A stretch of 11,814 nt of DNA from DASZGI01 sp035938995 (GCF_035938995.1 NZ_DASZGI010000407.1:1-11814); one strand, 5' to 3'; counted from the first letter of the stretch, positions 1 through 5,872 are shown. Notes: generated from the sequence alone by a model not told the origin. A program made the numbers and translations.

Positions 1-281
1 CGCAGCGCGTCACCGAGATCGCACCATTGCGGCTGCAAGGGTTCGGCCACGACCAGGGCGACGATGTCCTCGAGGGCGACCCCCGGCAGCTCCTGCCGCC
101 GTCCGCAGCGGCAGACCAGGGTTATGCGGGGGCCGTCGACGACGATCAGCCAGTCGCGCTGCTCCCCGCACGCGCACTCGACCGCCGGCTGGGGCTGCAC
201 TCCGTCGGCCTCGTGGCGCAACCGCAAGCGAATCGGCCCGGCGGTGCGCAGCAACCACAGCGACGCCAAAGTACCCGGCAC
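1..281 (-). CDS. Partial CxC...CxC zinc-ribbon-like protein (runs off left edge)
   Basis: I do not recognise this protein. The minus-strand frame opens at a GTG (281-279) and stays open to the window edge, giving 93 complete codons with strongly G/C-biased third positions. An in-frame TGA lies 11 codons upstream with no other usable start between. A GAGGGAG Shine-Dalgarno-like run sits about 8 nt before the GTG, which fixes the start. Visible features are a hydrophobic N-terminus with Leu/Arg repeats, then ECACG (Cys36, Cys38) and VCRCG (Cys57, Cys59). These form a CxC-x18-CxC pattern typical of small zinc ribbons, followed by a likely helix (LEDIVALVV). The pattern suggests a metal-stabilised small domain; binding is inferred. 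The C-terminus is outside the window. It lies downstream of, and in the same direction as, the thioesterase, with a 214-bp gap that could hold its own promoter. It does not begin with ATG, so simple ORF calling can miss it. Confidence 0.65.
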   Translation of the reverse strand, partial: MPGTLASLWLLRTAGPIRLRLRHEADGVQPQPAVECACGEQRDWLIVVDGPRITLVCRCGRRQELPGVALEDIVALVVAEPLQPQWCDLGDAL

Positions 282-495
282 GGCGCTCTCCCTCTCGCTG
301 CTGCGGCGACGTCATCCGAGCTTTCCCGGGACGACACTTGCACGACTACCGCCCGCCTGTAAACCCTTTAGCAGCGCTCAAGCGCCCTTCTGTCGCCGAA
401 CGAGGGTTGCCGACACGGTGAGGCGCTGATATCGACAGGCGCTGACGCAACGGGGAAACGGAAACACAGGATCGCCGGGTTCGGCGGCGCCCCGG
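282..495. other. Intergenic region with direct repeat and small hairpin
   Basis: This gap lies between the thioesterase stop and the GTG start of the partial zinc-ribbon gene. No coding frame with G/C third-position bias was seen. It holds an exact 9-bp direct repeat, AGGCGCTGA, at 421-429 and 437-445 (16-bp period, 7-bp spacer ATATCGAC-like), and a small hairpin GCGCT-CA-AGCGC at 374-385. The direct repeat could be an operator for the downstream gene. No convincing -10/-35 pair was found. Confidence 0.45.
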
Positions 496-1293
496 CTATC
501 GGGGGCGCACCAGCAGACTCTGCGTGCCGACGCCGACCGGGCCCCCGAGATCGTGCAGCGCGGTGATCGCCACACCGGCGCCCGTCGGCCCGATCACGGT
601 TTCCGCGTCGAGCGCGAACCAGTCGCCCGCCGGCTCACGGTACAGATGCAGCGTTAGATCGGTATTGATAAATAGCCACTTCTTGATGTCGAGTCGGTGT
701 GACACTCCGCTGCCCGAGTCGGCGATCGAGCACAGCCGCTGCAGCGGCGTGCTCCGCTCCCCCTCCACCACGTCGACCAGCGGACGCCCCCACACCGTCG
801 CCCGCCCCGTGCCGCTCAACCCCTCGCCGAAGGCGCGCCACTCGATCGCGTCCAGATAGCCGCGCCCCCACCCCGACGGCATCGCCAACGGTTCGGCTGC
901 ATCCGGCGGCGCCAGCGCGGCGGGTCCGCCGCCGACCACGCCCGCCGTGTCCGTCCGGGCGATCCGCCAGGCGTGCGCCCGCACCACCGGTCGCGCCTCG
1001 CCACCGGTCCCGTCCGCGGCGACACAGAGCTCTGCGGACAGCAGCTCCACCGCGCGGCCCGGCCGTTCGACCGCTGCCCGCACTGTCAGCTCGCCGACCG
1101 GAACCGGCCCGAGCACCTCGTAGACCAAGCGAGCCAGCGCGGCATCCGGCCGCGGCGCGCACCGCTCGAGCTCGCGCACCAGCAGCGCGGCGGGCGGGCC
1201 CATGTGCTGGGCGTCCGACGACCACGGCCCGGCCGTGTGCGGCGTCGCGCGGTACCGGTCCTCGCCGATGCGCTCGTAGAACGCTCCACCCAT
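496..1293 (-). CDS. TesB-like acyl-CoA thioesterase family protein (double hotdog)
   Basis: A 265-residue protein of the 4HBT_3/TesB-like family, which hydrolyses acyl-CoA or related thioesters in the cytoplasm. The N-terminal hotdog shows the family signature HMGPPAALLVRELER (residues 30-44). The C-terminal hotdog contains LCSIADSGSGVS (187-198), FINTDLTLHLYR (208-219) and GVGTQSLLVRPR at the end. Asp192, Thr211 and Gln258 are in the right order and roughly the right spacing to be the Asp-Thr-Gln catalytic set of E. coli TesB; this alignment is by eye. The length (265) is close to the usual 260-290. The ATG start is backed by GGGGAGG 7 nt upstream. It lies 49 bp after the GGDEF-EAL gene in the same direction, so the two are probably co-transcribed. 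The substrate is unknown: actinobacteria carry many such paralogues, in lipid and polyketide metabolism among others. Confidence 0.85.
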   Translation of the reverse strand: MGGAFYERIGEDRYRATPHTAGPWSSDAQHMGPPAALLVRELERCAPRPDAALARLVYEVLGPVPVGELTVRAAVERPGRAVELLSAELCVAADGTGGEARPVVRAHAWRIARTDTAGVVGGGPAALAPPDAAEPLAMPSGWGRGYLDAIEWRAFGEGLSGTGRATVWGRPLVDVVEGERSTPLQRLCSIADSGSGVSHRLDIKKWLFINTDLTLHLYREPAGDWFALDAETVIGPTGAGVAITALHDLGGPVGVGTQSLLVRPR

Positions 1294-1342
1294 CGCCGAC
1301 CTCCCCGTCGAAACGTCGTGCCGACCGCCGTCCGCGCCCTGG

Positions 1343-3568
1343 TCAGGCTCGGTGCTGCGGACTGCCGCCGGCGATCAGCATGAGCACCCGCTCCGCCGGC
1401 ACCGGCCGCGAGAAGTAGTAGCCCTGCCCGGTGTCCGCACCCAGCTCGAGCAGCTTGCGCGCCTGCGCCTCAGTCTCCACGCCCTCAGCGGTCAGGCTCA
1501 TCCCGTAGGCGTGCGCGAGAGTGATCATGCTGGTCACGATCGGCTCCTCCGACGGCGCCCCCGGGCCGGCGCCCGACGCCGGAAGCAGACCCTTGACAAA
1601 CGAGGAGTCGATCTTCAGCGCGTGCGCGGGCAGCCGCCGCAGATAATTGAGGTTCGAATAGCCGGTCCCGAAGTCGTCGATCGCGATCCGCACCCCGAGG
1701 TCGGCCAGCGCCCGCAGCCGGTCGACCGCCGGCAGCCCGCCCTCCCCCGGGTCCATCACGGCGCTCTCGGTGATCTCCAGGATCAGCCGCTCCGGCGCGA
1801 GCCCAGAGCTCTCCAGCGCTTCGCGCACCTCGTGCACGAAGCCGGGGTCGCGCACCTGCGGCACGGCCACGTTCACCGAGACCGACACCGCTTCGCCGTC
1901 CGGGCCGGCCGGCCACAGCGCCGCCTCCGCGGTCGCCCGCCGCAGCACCCAGCGCCCGAGCGCGACGATCGTGCCGGACTCCTCGGCTAGCGGAACGAAC
2001 TGGCTCGGTCCCAGCAGGCCGCGCTCCGGGTGGTTCCACCGCACCAGCGCCTCGAACGACCGCACGGCGCGCTCGTGCCCGTACCCGCCACCGCCGAGCT
2101 CGACGATCGGCTGGTACTCCACGAACAGCTCGCCGCGCTCCAGGGCGGTCGGCAGGGCCTGCGAGAGGGCGTGCCGTTCGACCTCCCGCGCGTCGCGCTC
2201 GGGGTCGAACACGGCCCACCGGTCCCGGCCCCCGGACTTCGCCCAGTACAGCGTGATGTCGGCGGCACGCAGCAGCTCGGTCGGCGCCGAACCGGCCACC
2301 GGGCACCGCGCGATCCCCATGCTCGCGGTGACCGACAGCTCCCGCCCCTCCAGCCACAGCGGGCGCCGCACGGCCTCGAGGACCCGGGCCGCGAGCCTGG
2401 TGTCGCTGCACGGCTTTTCGCCGCTGTCGGATTCGACGCCCTTCGTGGACAGAACGCCGTTGCCTTGTCCGACGCCGCCACCTGATGCAGCGTCAGTGGT
2501 TGACGCAGCGTCACCGAGGAGGATCGCGAACTCGTCCCCGCCCATCCTGGCCACCAGATGCCCGTACGGGGCGGCGACCTCCCTCAGCCGTTCGGCCATC
2601 TCGATCAGCAGCCGGTCGCCGGCGTCGTGCCCAAGGGTGTCGTTGACGCCCTTGAAACCGTCGATGTCCAAGAAGCACAGACCGATCGGCACCGGCTTCG
2701 CGCCGTCCTGCCCTTCCAACAGCGTGGTCAGCCGGTCCTGAAGCTGCGCCCGGTTGGGAAGGCCGGTCAGCGGATCGTGGTTGGCCTGGTGCCGTAGCCG
2801 CTCGTTGAACTGTCTGCGCTCGGTCACGTCCTCGAACACGCCGATCAGCAGCGCGACTTTGCCGTCCTCGCCGACCACGCTGCTGGCGCGCATCTTGACC
2901 CAGACCAGCTCGCCGTCGGGCAGCGTGAAGTACTTCTCGCCGCTCATCTGCCGGCGCCGCCCGGTCAAAAGCGCCTCGTACTGCTCCCAGTACTCCGGCG
3001 GGTCCGTCGGCAGCCTCAGGTCCCGCACTTCCACGCCGCGCACCGAGCGTGCGTCCTGGCCCATCATGCGGGCCAGCGGCTCGTTCACCTCCAGCATCCG
3101 GCCTTCGGCGTCGGCGATGCCGATCCCGAGCGGGGCGCTGCGGAAGACGGCGCGGAACCGGGCCTCGCTGGTGCGGTGGGCGGTGAGCACGGCGTTGCGG
3201 ATCGCCTCCTGCTCGCCGCGGGTGCGTTCGCGCAGCGCCTCGGCGTAGCCGGCGGCCAGACCCGCGCACAGGGCGGTGGCGGAGGTGCGGTCGAGATCGG
3301 GCAGCAGGTGCTCGGCAAGCACCGTGATCGAGGAGGCGAGAGATTCGGGGTGGGTGTGGTGGGTGTCGATGAGGGCGGTGCCGATCGCCAGGCCGGCCTT
3401 GCGCGCCGCCTCGCGGCCGCCGTGCGCGTCGGCCGCCCAGTCGGACAGTGTCGAGGCGAACGCCAGCGCCTGCCCCGCGGTCATCGGCACCGAACTGGCC
3501 TGGGCCAGGACCCGTGCCCACGCGGCGGGCAGGTCTTCGGGCGGCGGTCCGCCGGCGCCCGGGCTCAC
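1343..3568 (-). CDS. PAS-GGDEF-EAL cyclic di-GMP turnover protein
   Basis: A 741-residue soluble signalling protein. Order of parts: an alpha-helical N-terminal region of unknown type (about 1-130), a PAS sensor with its C-terminal PAC segment (about 134-252), GGDEF (about 262-455) and EAL (about 470-735). The GGDEF domain has DIDGFKGVND (301-310) and an intact GGDEF (343-347), so cyclase activity is plausible. The RxxD inhibitory site expected just upstream reads PYGH, so product inhibition is probably absent. An unusual Gly/Ser-rich insertion of roughly 35 residues follows the active-site loop (about 354-390). The EAL domain keeps EALVRW (506-511), Asn566, Glu598, DDFGTG (631-636), Lys652, AEGVE (694-698) and Gln715, the residues needed for metal binding and c-di-GMP hydrolysis. 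The domain layout matches Streptomyces PAS-GGDEF-EAL proteins such as RmdA. The GTG start overlaps the stop of the upstream small ORF (GTGA) and has only a weak Shine-Dalgarno, so translation is probably coupled. No membrane segment is seen. Confidence 0.95.
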   Translation of the reverse strand: MSPGAGGPPPEDLPAAWARVLAQASSVPMTAGQALAFASTLSDWAADAHGGREAARKAGLAIGTALIDTHHTHPESLASSITVLAEHLLPDLDRTSATALCAGLAAGYAEALRERTRGEQEAIRNAVLTAHRTSEARFRAVFRSAPLGIGIADAEGRMLEVNEPLARMMGQDARSVRGVEVRDLRLPTDPPEYWEQYEALLTGRRRQMSGEKYFTLPDGELVWVKMRASSVVGEDGKVALLIGVFEDVTERRQFNERLRHQANHDPLTGLPNRAQLQDRLTTLLEGQDGAKPVPIGLCFLDIDGFKGVNDTLGHDAGDRLLIEMAERLREVAAPYGHLVARMGGDEFAILLGDAASTTDAASGGGVGQGNGVLSTKGVESDSGEKPCSDTRLAARVLEAVRRPLWLEGRELSVTASMGIARCPVAGSAPTELLRAADITLYWAKSGGRDRWAVFDPERDAREVERHALSQALPTALERGELFVEYQPIVELGGGGYGHERAVRSFEALVRWNHPERGLLGPSQFVPLAEESGTIVALGRWVLRRATAEAALWPAGPDGEAVSVSVNVAVPQVRDPGFVHEVREALESSGLAPERLILEITESAVMDPGEGGLPAVDRLRALADLGVRIAIDDFGTGYSNLNYLRRLPAHALKIDSSFVKGLLPASGAGPGAPSEEPIVTSMITLAHAYGMSLTAEGVETEAQARKLLELGADTGQGYYFSRPVPAERVLMLIAGGSPQHRA

Positions 3569-3684
3569 CGACGCCGCCCGGCAGCGCGGCGGTGCGGGAC
3601 GTCGCAGCGCGCGTCATACATCCGGGCGGTGGCGGGCACTTCGATCTCGACCTCGCCGGGGGCCCGGTGGGGGCAGTACGGCAC
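3565..3684 (-). CDS. 39-residue Cys/His small protein coupled to GGDEF-EAL gene
   Basis: I do not recognise this product. The frame starts at GTG (3684-3682), preceded 8 nt upstream by GGGAGAAAGG, a good Shine-Dalgarno, and encodes 39 residues with high G/C third positions. Its TGA stop shares a GTGA tetranucleotide with the start of the PAS-GGDEF-EAL gene, the classic sign of translational coupling. Upstream in-frame codons (to ATG 3768) are AT-rich at third positions, include a TTA, and lack a Shine-Dalgarno, so the short start is preferred. Visible features are YCPH (3-6) and CDVPH (27-31), which could form a CxH/CxxxH metal site, an acidic-hydrophobic middle (EVEIEV), ARMYDARC, and a very basic tail ending RRAAGRRR. 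The context suggests either a small partner of the c-di-GMP enzyme or a leader ORF controlling its translation. Both are inference. Confidence 0.6.
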   Translation of the reverse strand: MPYCPHRAPGEVEIEVPATARMYDARCDVPHRRAAGRRR

Positions 3685-3763
3685 GGTGGCGCCCTTTCTC
3701 CCGGGTTCGCCGGTCAGCGCGGGTAACCCCGGAGTTGTGATCACCGCACCGACACTCCGACGG

Positions 3764-3769
3764 ATCATA
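3764..3769 (-). promoter_or_regulatory. Possible -10 element (TATGAT)
   Basis: TATGAT on the minus strand matches the actinobacterial -10 well and would start transcription about 70 nt before the 39-aa ORF. The hexamer 17 nt upstream (TATATC) is a poor -35. An alternative to the promoter at 3902-3930. Confidence 0.25.
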
Positions 3770-3901
3770 CGATGAGCAGGGCCGCCGATATAAGGCCCCG
3801 GCCTCAGGGCGTGATGGAGCGTTCGGAGCGCGCCGGTCGGCGACGTCCGCCGACGGTCGTCCCCGAGGCGCGGACGTGCGGGTTCACCGAGCACGTGACA
3901 A

Positions 3902-3930
3902 GTGATACCACGGTGGCACATCTGTGCCAA
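3902..3930 (-). promoter_or_regulatory. Candidate minus-strand promoter TTGGCA-N17-TATCAC
   Basis: On the minus strand TTGGCA (3930-3925, 5 of 6 matches to TTGACA) is followed after exactly 17 nt by TATCAC (3907-3902, 4 of 6 to TATAAT). It points to the small ORF, GGDEF-EAL and thioesterase genes. The assignment rests on hexamer matching only. Confidence 0.4.
3914..3929. promoter_or_regulatory. 16-bp palindrome TGGCACA-TC-TGTGCCA (candidate operator)
   Basis: Perfect 7-bp arms flank a 2-bp centre. The site covers most of the -35 hexamer and the spacer of the candidate promoter, where a repressor would block RNA polymerase. Size and symmetry fit a dimeric helix-turn-helix regulator. No family is assigned. 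Confidence 0.45.
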
Positions 3931-3933
3931 TCG

Positions 3934-3962
3934 TGAAGTAGAACTACGTATGGGAGTAGGGT
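3934..3962 (+). promoter_or_regulatory. Possible divergent plus-strand promoter TGAAGT-N17-TAGGGT
   Basis: TGAAGT (3934-3939) and TAGGGT (3957-3962) are 17 nt apart, and the -35 begins 4 bp beyond the minus-strand -35. No convincing plus-strand gene follows within 1 kb. If active, it would produce a non-coding or antisense RNA reaching the 3' end of the 198-aa gene. Confidence 0.2.
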
Positions 3963-4204
3963 GCACACCCCGTTTCCGGACGGGTTCGCTACGTGACGGT
4001 GCTTGTTGCGCTCTCGGGGTTGACGGGGCTTCATAGCGGCCGTAGATCGCGCGGCGGGGAGAAAGACGGTCACTGCCGTGCGATCTTCCGCCGCCGCCTC
4101 GGCCAACTCCGAGAGCGCGTTCTCTATAGCGCGCGTTCGATCACGACAGTGGTGTGATGGTCGACCGCGCCTCAAGGCACGCGACCCTCAAGCGCCGATG
4201 TGCG

Positions 4205-4801
4205 TCAGCTGCGTCGCGCCGCCGCCCCGTTCGCCCACCGCCGACCGCGCGCGGTGCTGTCCGGTCGCCGGCGCGGTGGCGCGGAATGGCCCGGACCCTC
4301 CGGGAACGGCCAGGTCAGCGTGATGCCTCCGCCGACCGGCAAGGCGTGCCAGCGCGGCGCCACCCGATCGAGGCGGTCGCAGATACGGTCGAGCAGGGGT
4401 GCGCCGAGCTGCTCCGGGGTGAGCTGGTCAAACCACGCGGGCGGCGCGGAACGGTGGCCCGCGCGCAGCTGCCAAAGCGACTGGCTCAACGCCGCCAGCC
4501 GCTCGGCGAGCATCATGTCCGCCCGAGCCGCGGGAGGCGCCTTGCGTTTGCGTGCGCGCCGACGGTCTCCGCGGATCTTGGTCACGTCCTCGGGCCGGAA
4601 GATGCCGCTCTCCCCCGCGGCCAGGCTGCCGAACACCGCCCCGCGCAGGCCCGCCTCGGCCTCCACCACGAAATGCACCAGGTCGTGGGGTAGATACGGG
4701 TCGAAGCCGGGGCCCTGCCGAGCGGCCAGGCGGGGTCCGACCGCGCGCTCGATCGCCACGCTGTAACGGCGCTCGCCGGTCCTGGTGAACGTCACTTGCA
4801 T
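4205..4801 (-). CDS. Conserved actinobacterial hypothetical protein (PHDLVHF motif)
   Basis: A 198-residue protein of unknown function. It opens MQVTFTRTGERRYSVAIERA, a beta-rich start of the kind I associate with unnamed Streptomyces proteins, followed by LPHDLVHFVVEAEAGL (37-52). The His-Asp-x2-His pattern with a trailing Glu could bind metal but proves nothing. A strongly basic stretch (RGDRRRARKRK, 77-87) separates this from a helical second half with WFDQLTPEQLGAPLLDRICDRL, and the last 30 residues are Arg/Ala/Pro-rich and probably disordered. ATG 4801 is chosen because similarity-like sequence begins there and the longer open frame (to 4969) reads through poor coding sequence. No Shine-Dalgarno precedes it, but a TATCGT lies 7 nt upstream, so a leaderless transcript is possible. 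It is divergent from the 124-aa gene. No signal peptide or membrane segment is visible. Confidence 0.75.
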   Translation of the reverse strand: MQVTFTRTGERRYSVAIERAVGPRLAARQGPGFDPYLPHDLVHFVVEAEAGLRGAVFGSLAAGESGIFRPEDVTKIRGDRRRARKRKAPPAARADMMLAERLAALSQSLWQLRAGHRSAPPAWFDQLTPEQLGAPLLDRICDRLDRVAPRWHALPVGGGITLTWPFPEGPGHSAPPRRRPDSTARGRRWANGAAARRS

Positions 4802-4876
4802 GCCCACGACGATAGAAAGCCGCGGCGGAATCCGCACTCGAATATCCGGCGCGGGTGGGAAGCGGCCGGGCCGGAC

Positions 4877-4901
4877 CCCGCACGATCGCGTGACGTGCGG
4901 G
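4877..4901. repeat. Inverted repeat CCCGCACG-N9-CGTGCGGG
   Basis: Perfect 8-bp arms (4877-4884 and 4894-4901) around a 9-nt centre, midway between two divergent genes. It could be an operator for both, or a hairpin in either leader. The centre also contains CACG-ATCG-CGTG, giving an alternative dyad. Confidence 0.45.
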
Positions 4902-4925
4902 AACCAGAAGCGGATCACGCGCGTT

Positions 4926-4941
4926 ATGTCCGACAGGACAT
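4926..4941. promoter_or_regulatory. Palindrome ATGTCC-GACA-GGACAT (candidate operator)
   Basis: Perfect 6-bp arms with a 4-nt centre, 47 bp before the plus-strand 124-aa gene. It overlaps a weak -10-like TATGTC (4925-4930), a position suited to repression. No regulator family is assigned. Confidence 0.4.
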
Positions 4942-4987
4942 GCGGGGACGGCGCAGTGCCTGAAACCACCGATGAATGAGAAGCCCC

Positions 4988-5362
4988 ATGGATGAGAACC
5001 GCGCGCTGAAGGTCGTGGACGCGCTACGCGAGCGCGGCGTGAACGCCCACCTGGCCAGGGAGGGCGTGTACCAGATCGGCATCCGCGTCAGCCTGCCCGA
5101 CGGACGCGAGGCGGTCTGGGACACCGACGACACCCCCGGCCTCGAAGCGCAGGTGATGCAGGACGGGATGCTGGTCGGCTACGTCCCGGCGATCGAGGGC
5201 TCCGAAGACTTCGACCTGGCGCAGACGGTCGACGCGATCGCCCGCACCGACTACGACAAGCCGATCGCCCGGCAGCGGGCCGCCGCGCCGCCCCCGGCCG
5301 CGCCGCTGACGCCGGAGGGCGGCGTTTTCCGCCGGTTCCTCGGCGGCTTCCGCGAGCGCTGA
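4988..5362 (+). CDS. Conserved actinobacterial hypothetical protein, 124 aa
   Basis: A small protein of unknown function, resembling an unnamed family I associate with Streptomyces and relatives. The first 90 residues look like one alpha/beta domain: an amphipathic helix (RALKVVDALRERGVNAHLA), a strand (VYQIGIRVSL), then PDGREAVWDTDD and GMLVGYVPAIEGSEDFDLAQTVDAIARTDYD. An Ala/Pro linker (about 96-108) leads to a short basic amphipathic tail, GGVFRRFLGGFRER. The ATG at 4988 is preferred over the in-frame ATG at 4976 because GAGAAG lies 5 nt before it. It is divergent from the 198-aa gene, with two inverted repeats between them, and convergent with the mutarotase gene across a structured 162-bp gap. 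No catalytic motif, signal peptide or membrane segment is seen. Confidence 0.8.
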   Translation: MDENRALKVVDALRERGVNAHLAREGVYQIGIRVSLPDGREAVWDTDDTPGLEAQVMQDGMLVGYVPAIEGSEDFDLAQTVDAIARTDYDKPIARQRAAAPPPAAPLTPEGGVFRRFLGGFRER

Positions 5363-5368
5363 GCACCC

Positions 5369-5508
5369 CGCCGCGAACGCCCGCTCGTGCGGTGTCCACT
5401 AACGTTCACCGGGTTGACGAAGCCGGGCGACCACTTCGTTCGCGGTGCCTGCACCCGGTCAGGGTTGGTGGACACCGCGCTAGCGAACCTGACGGGGCGT
5501 TCGCGGCG
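5369..5508. repeat. Nested inverted repeats (about 140 bp) between convergent genes
   Basis: Four stems share nearly one centre. A: a perfect 14-bp stem, 5369-5382 with 5495-5508 (CGCCGCGAACGCCC). B: 15 bp with one mismatch, 5389-5403 with 5464-5478 (GCGGTGTCCACTAAC). C: 7 bp, 5408-5414 with 5453-5459 (ACCGGGT). D: 6 bp, 5417-5422 with 5434-5439 (ACGAAG). Stems B and C are separated by a symmetric 4x4 internal loop and have exactly the same midpoint. GTTCGCGG also occurs at 5438-5445, and GCGAAC at 5483-5488, so alternative pairings exist. It could act as a bidirectional terminator, but no U-tract follows on either strand. Confidence 0.75.
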
Positions 5509-5520
5509 ACCGTAGCGGTC
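5508..5520. terminator. Short hairpin GACCG-TAG-CGGTC next to mutarotase stop
   Basis: A perfect 5-bp stem with a 3-nt loop immediately downstream of the mutarotase stop codon on the minus strand. It probably belongs to the transcript end together with the nested repeat. There is no U-tract. Confidence 0.3.
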
Positions 5521-5524
5521 CCGC

Positions 5525-5872
5525 TTAGTCGTGGTGGAAGACCTCAGGGATCTCCAGCCACTGCTCCCCATCCGGGGTCCCCTCGAGCCGCTGCTGGCAG
5601 GGGTCCGTCAGCTTCCACCACCGCTGCGTCGCCGGGTCGGCGGCCATCTTGCGCATGTCGGCGTCGAAATCCCGGCCCACGTACTCGAAGTAGCTGAACA
5701 GCAGATCGCCGTGCCGGAAGATCGAGTAGTTCCGGATGTTGCACGCCGTGATCATGTCGAGCACTTCGGGCCACACCGCTTCGTGCAGCTTCAGATACTC
5801 CTCGGCGTGCTCCGGCCGCAGCCGGATCACCTGCCCGATCCTGTGTACGCCGGTCGGCGTCTCGTCGCTCAC
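5525..5872 (-). CDS. L-rhamnose mutarotase (RhaM/DUF718) family protein
   Basis: A 115-residue protein of the RhaM family, which interconverts the alpha and beta anomers of L-rhamnose and related aldoses in the cytoplasm. E. coli RhaM has 104 residues. Family features seen are RIGQVIRLRPEHAEEYLKLH, HEAVWPEVLDMI with the likely catalytic His30 (equivalent to His22 in E. coli), NIRNYSIFRHGDLLFSYFEY, and WWKLTDPCQQ with the paired tryptophans. The GTG start at 5872 is chosen because GGAAGGG lies 7-8 nt upstream; ATG-less coding sequence further upstream lacks family similarity. It is the last gene of the sugar operon, 95 nt after the alpha-glucosidase, and a hairpin lies in that gap. Substrate specificity cannot be read from sequence: the neighbouring glucosidase makes rhamnose less certain, and no rhamnose isomerase, kinase or aldolase gene is in the window. 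Confidence 0.88.
   Translation of the reverse strand: MSDETPTGVHRIGQVIRLRPEHAEEYLKLHEAVWPEVLDMITACNIRNYSIFRHGDLLFSYFEYVGRDFDADMRKMAADPATQRWWKLTDPCQQRLEGTPDGEQWLEIPEVFHHD

Larger units (their letters stand above)
3685..4204. other. Gene-poor regulatory region upstream of the c-di-GMP block
   Basis: No frame here has the codon bias of the flanking genes, and open frames on either strand lack ribosome sites or conserved features. The region holds a minus-strand promoter-like pair with an overlapping palindrome (3902-3930) and a plus-strand promoter-like pair TGAAGT-N17-TAGGGT (3934-3962) back to back with it. It also holds a GTCGGCG-ACGTC-CGCCGAC hairpin (3836-3854) and a 16-bp near-palindrome TAAGGCCCCGGCCTCA (3791-3806). 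If the minus-strand promoter is used, the last two elements fall in a 5' leader of about 210 nt. No tRNA or recognisable riboswitch fold was seen. Confidence 0.5.

Noticed and set aside
699..1418. A 239-codon plus-strand open frame opposite the thioesterase
   Set aside because: Arg/Pro/Ala low-complexity translation, shadow of the thioesterase frame, no ribosome site.
3804..4175. A 123-codon minus-strand open frame in the gene-poor region
   Set aside because: No codon bias, no ribosome site, and it overlaps promoter-like elements and the 16-bp palindrome; no recognisable features.
3770..4204. tRNA, riboswitch or small structured RNA in the gene-poor stretch
   Set aside because: No cloverleaf, T-loop motif or recognisable aptamer core was seen; only short hairpins are present.
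4078..4323. A plus-strand GTG-started frame of 81 codons
   Set aside because: Its GGGGAGAAAG-like ribosome site is about 18 nt away, too far. It overlaps the real 3' end of the 198-aa gene, and its composition is not protein-like.
4802..4969. Upstream extension of the 198-aa protein
   Set aside because: The added residues overlap both intergenic inverted repeats and have poor codon bias; the protein-like sequence starts at MQVTF.
5369..5508. Nested inverted repeat as an intact mobile element (MITE)
   Set aside because: No target-site duplication was found at either end, and a single copy in the window cannot show mobility. Kept as a structured repeat only.
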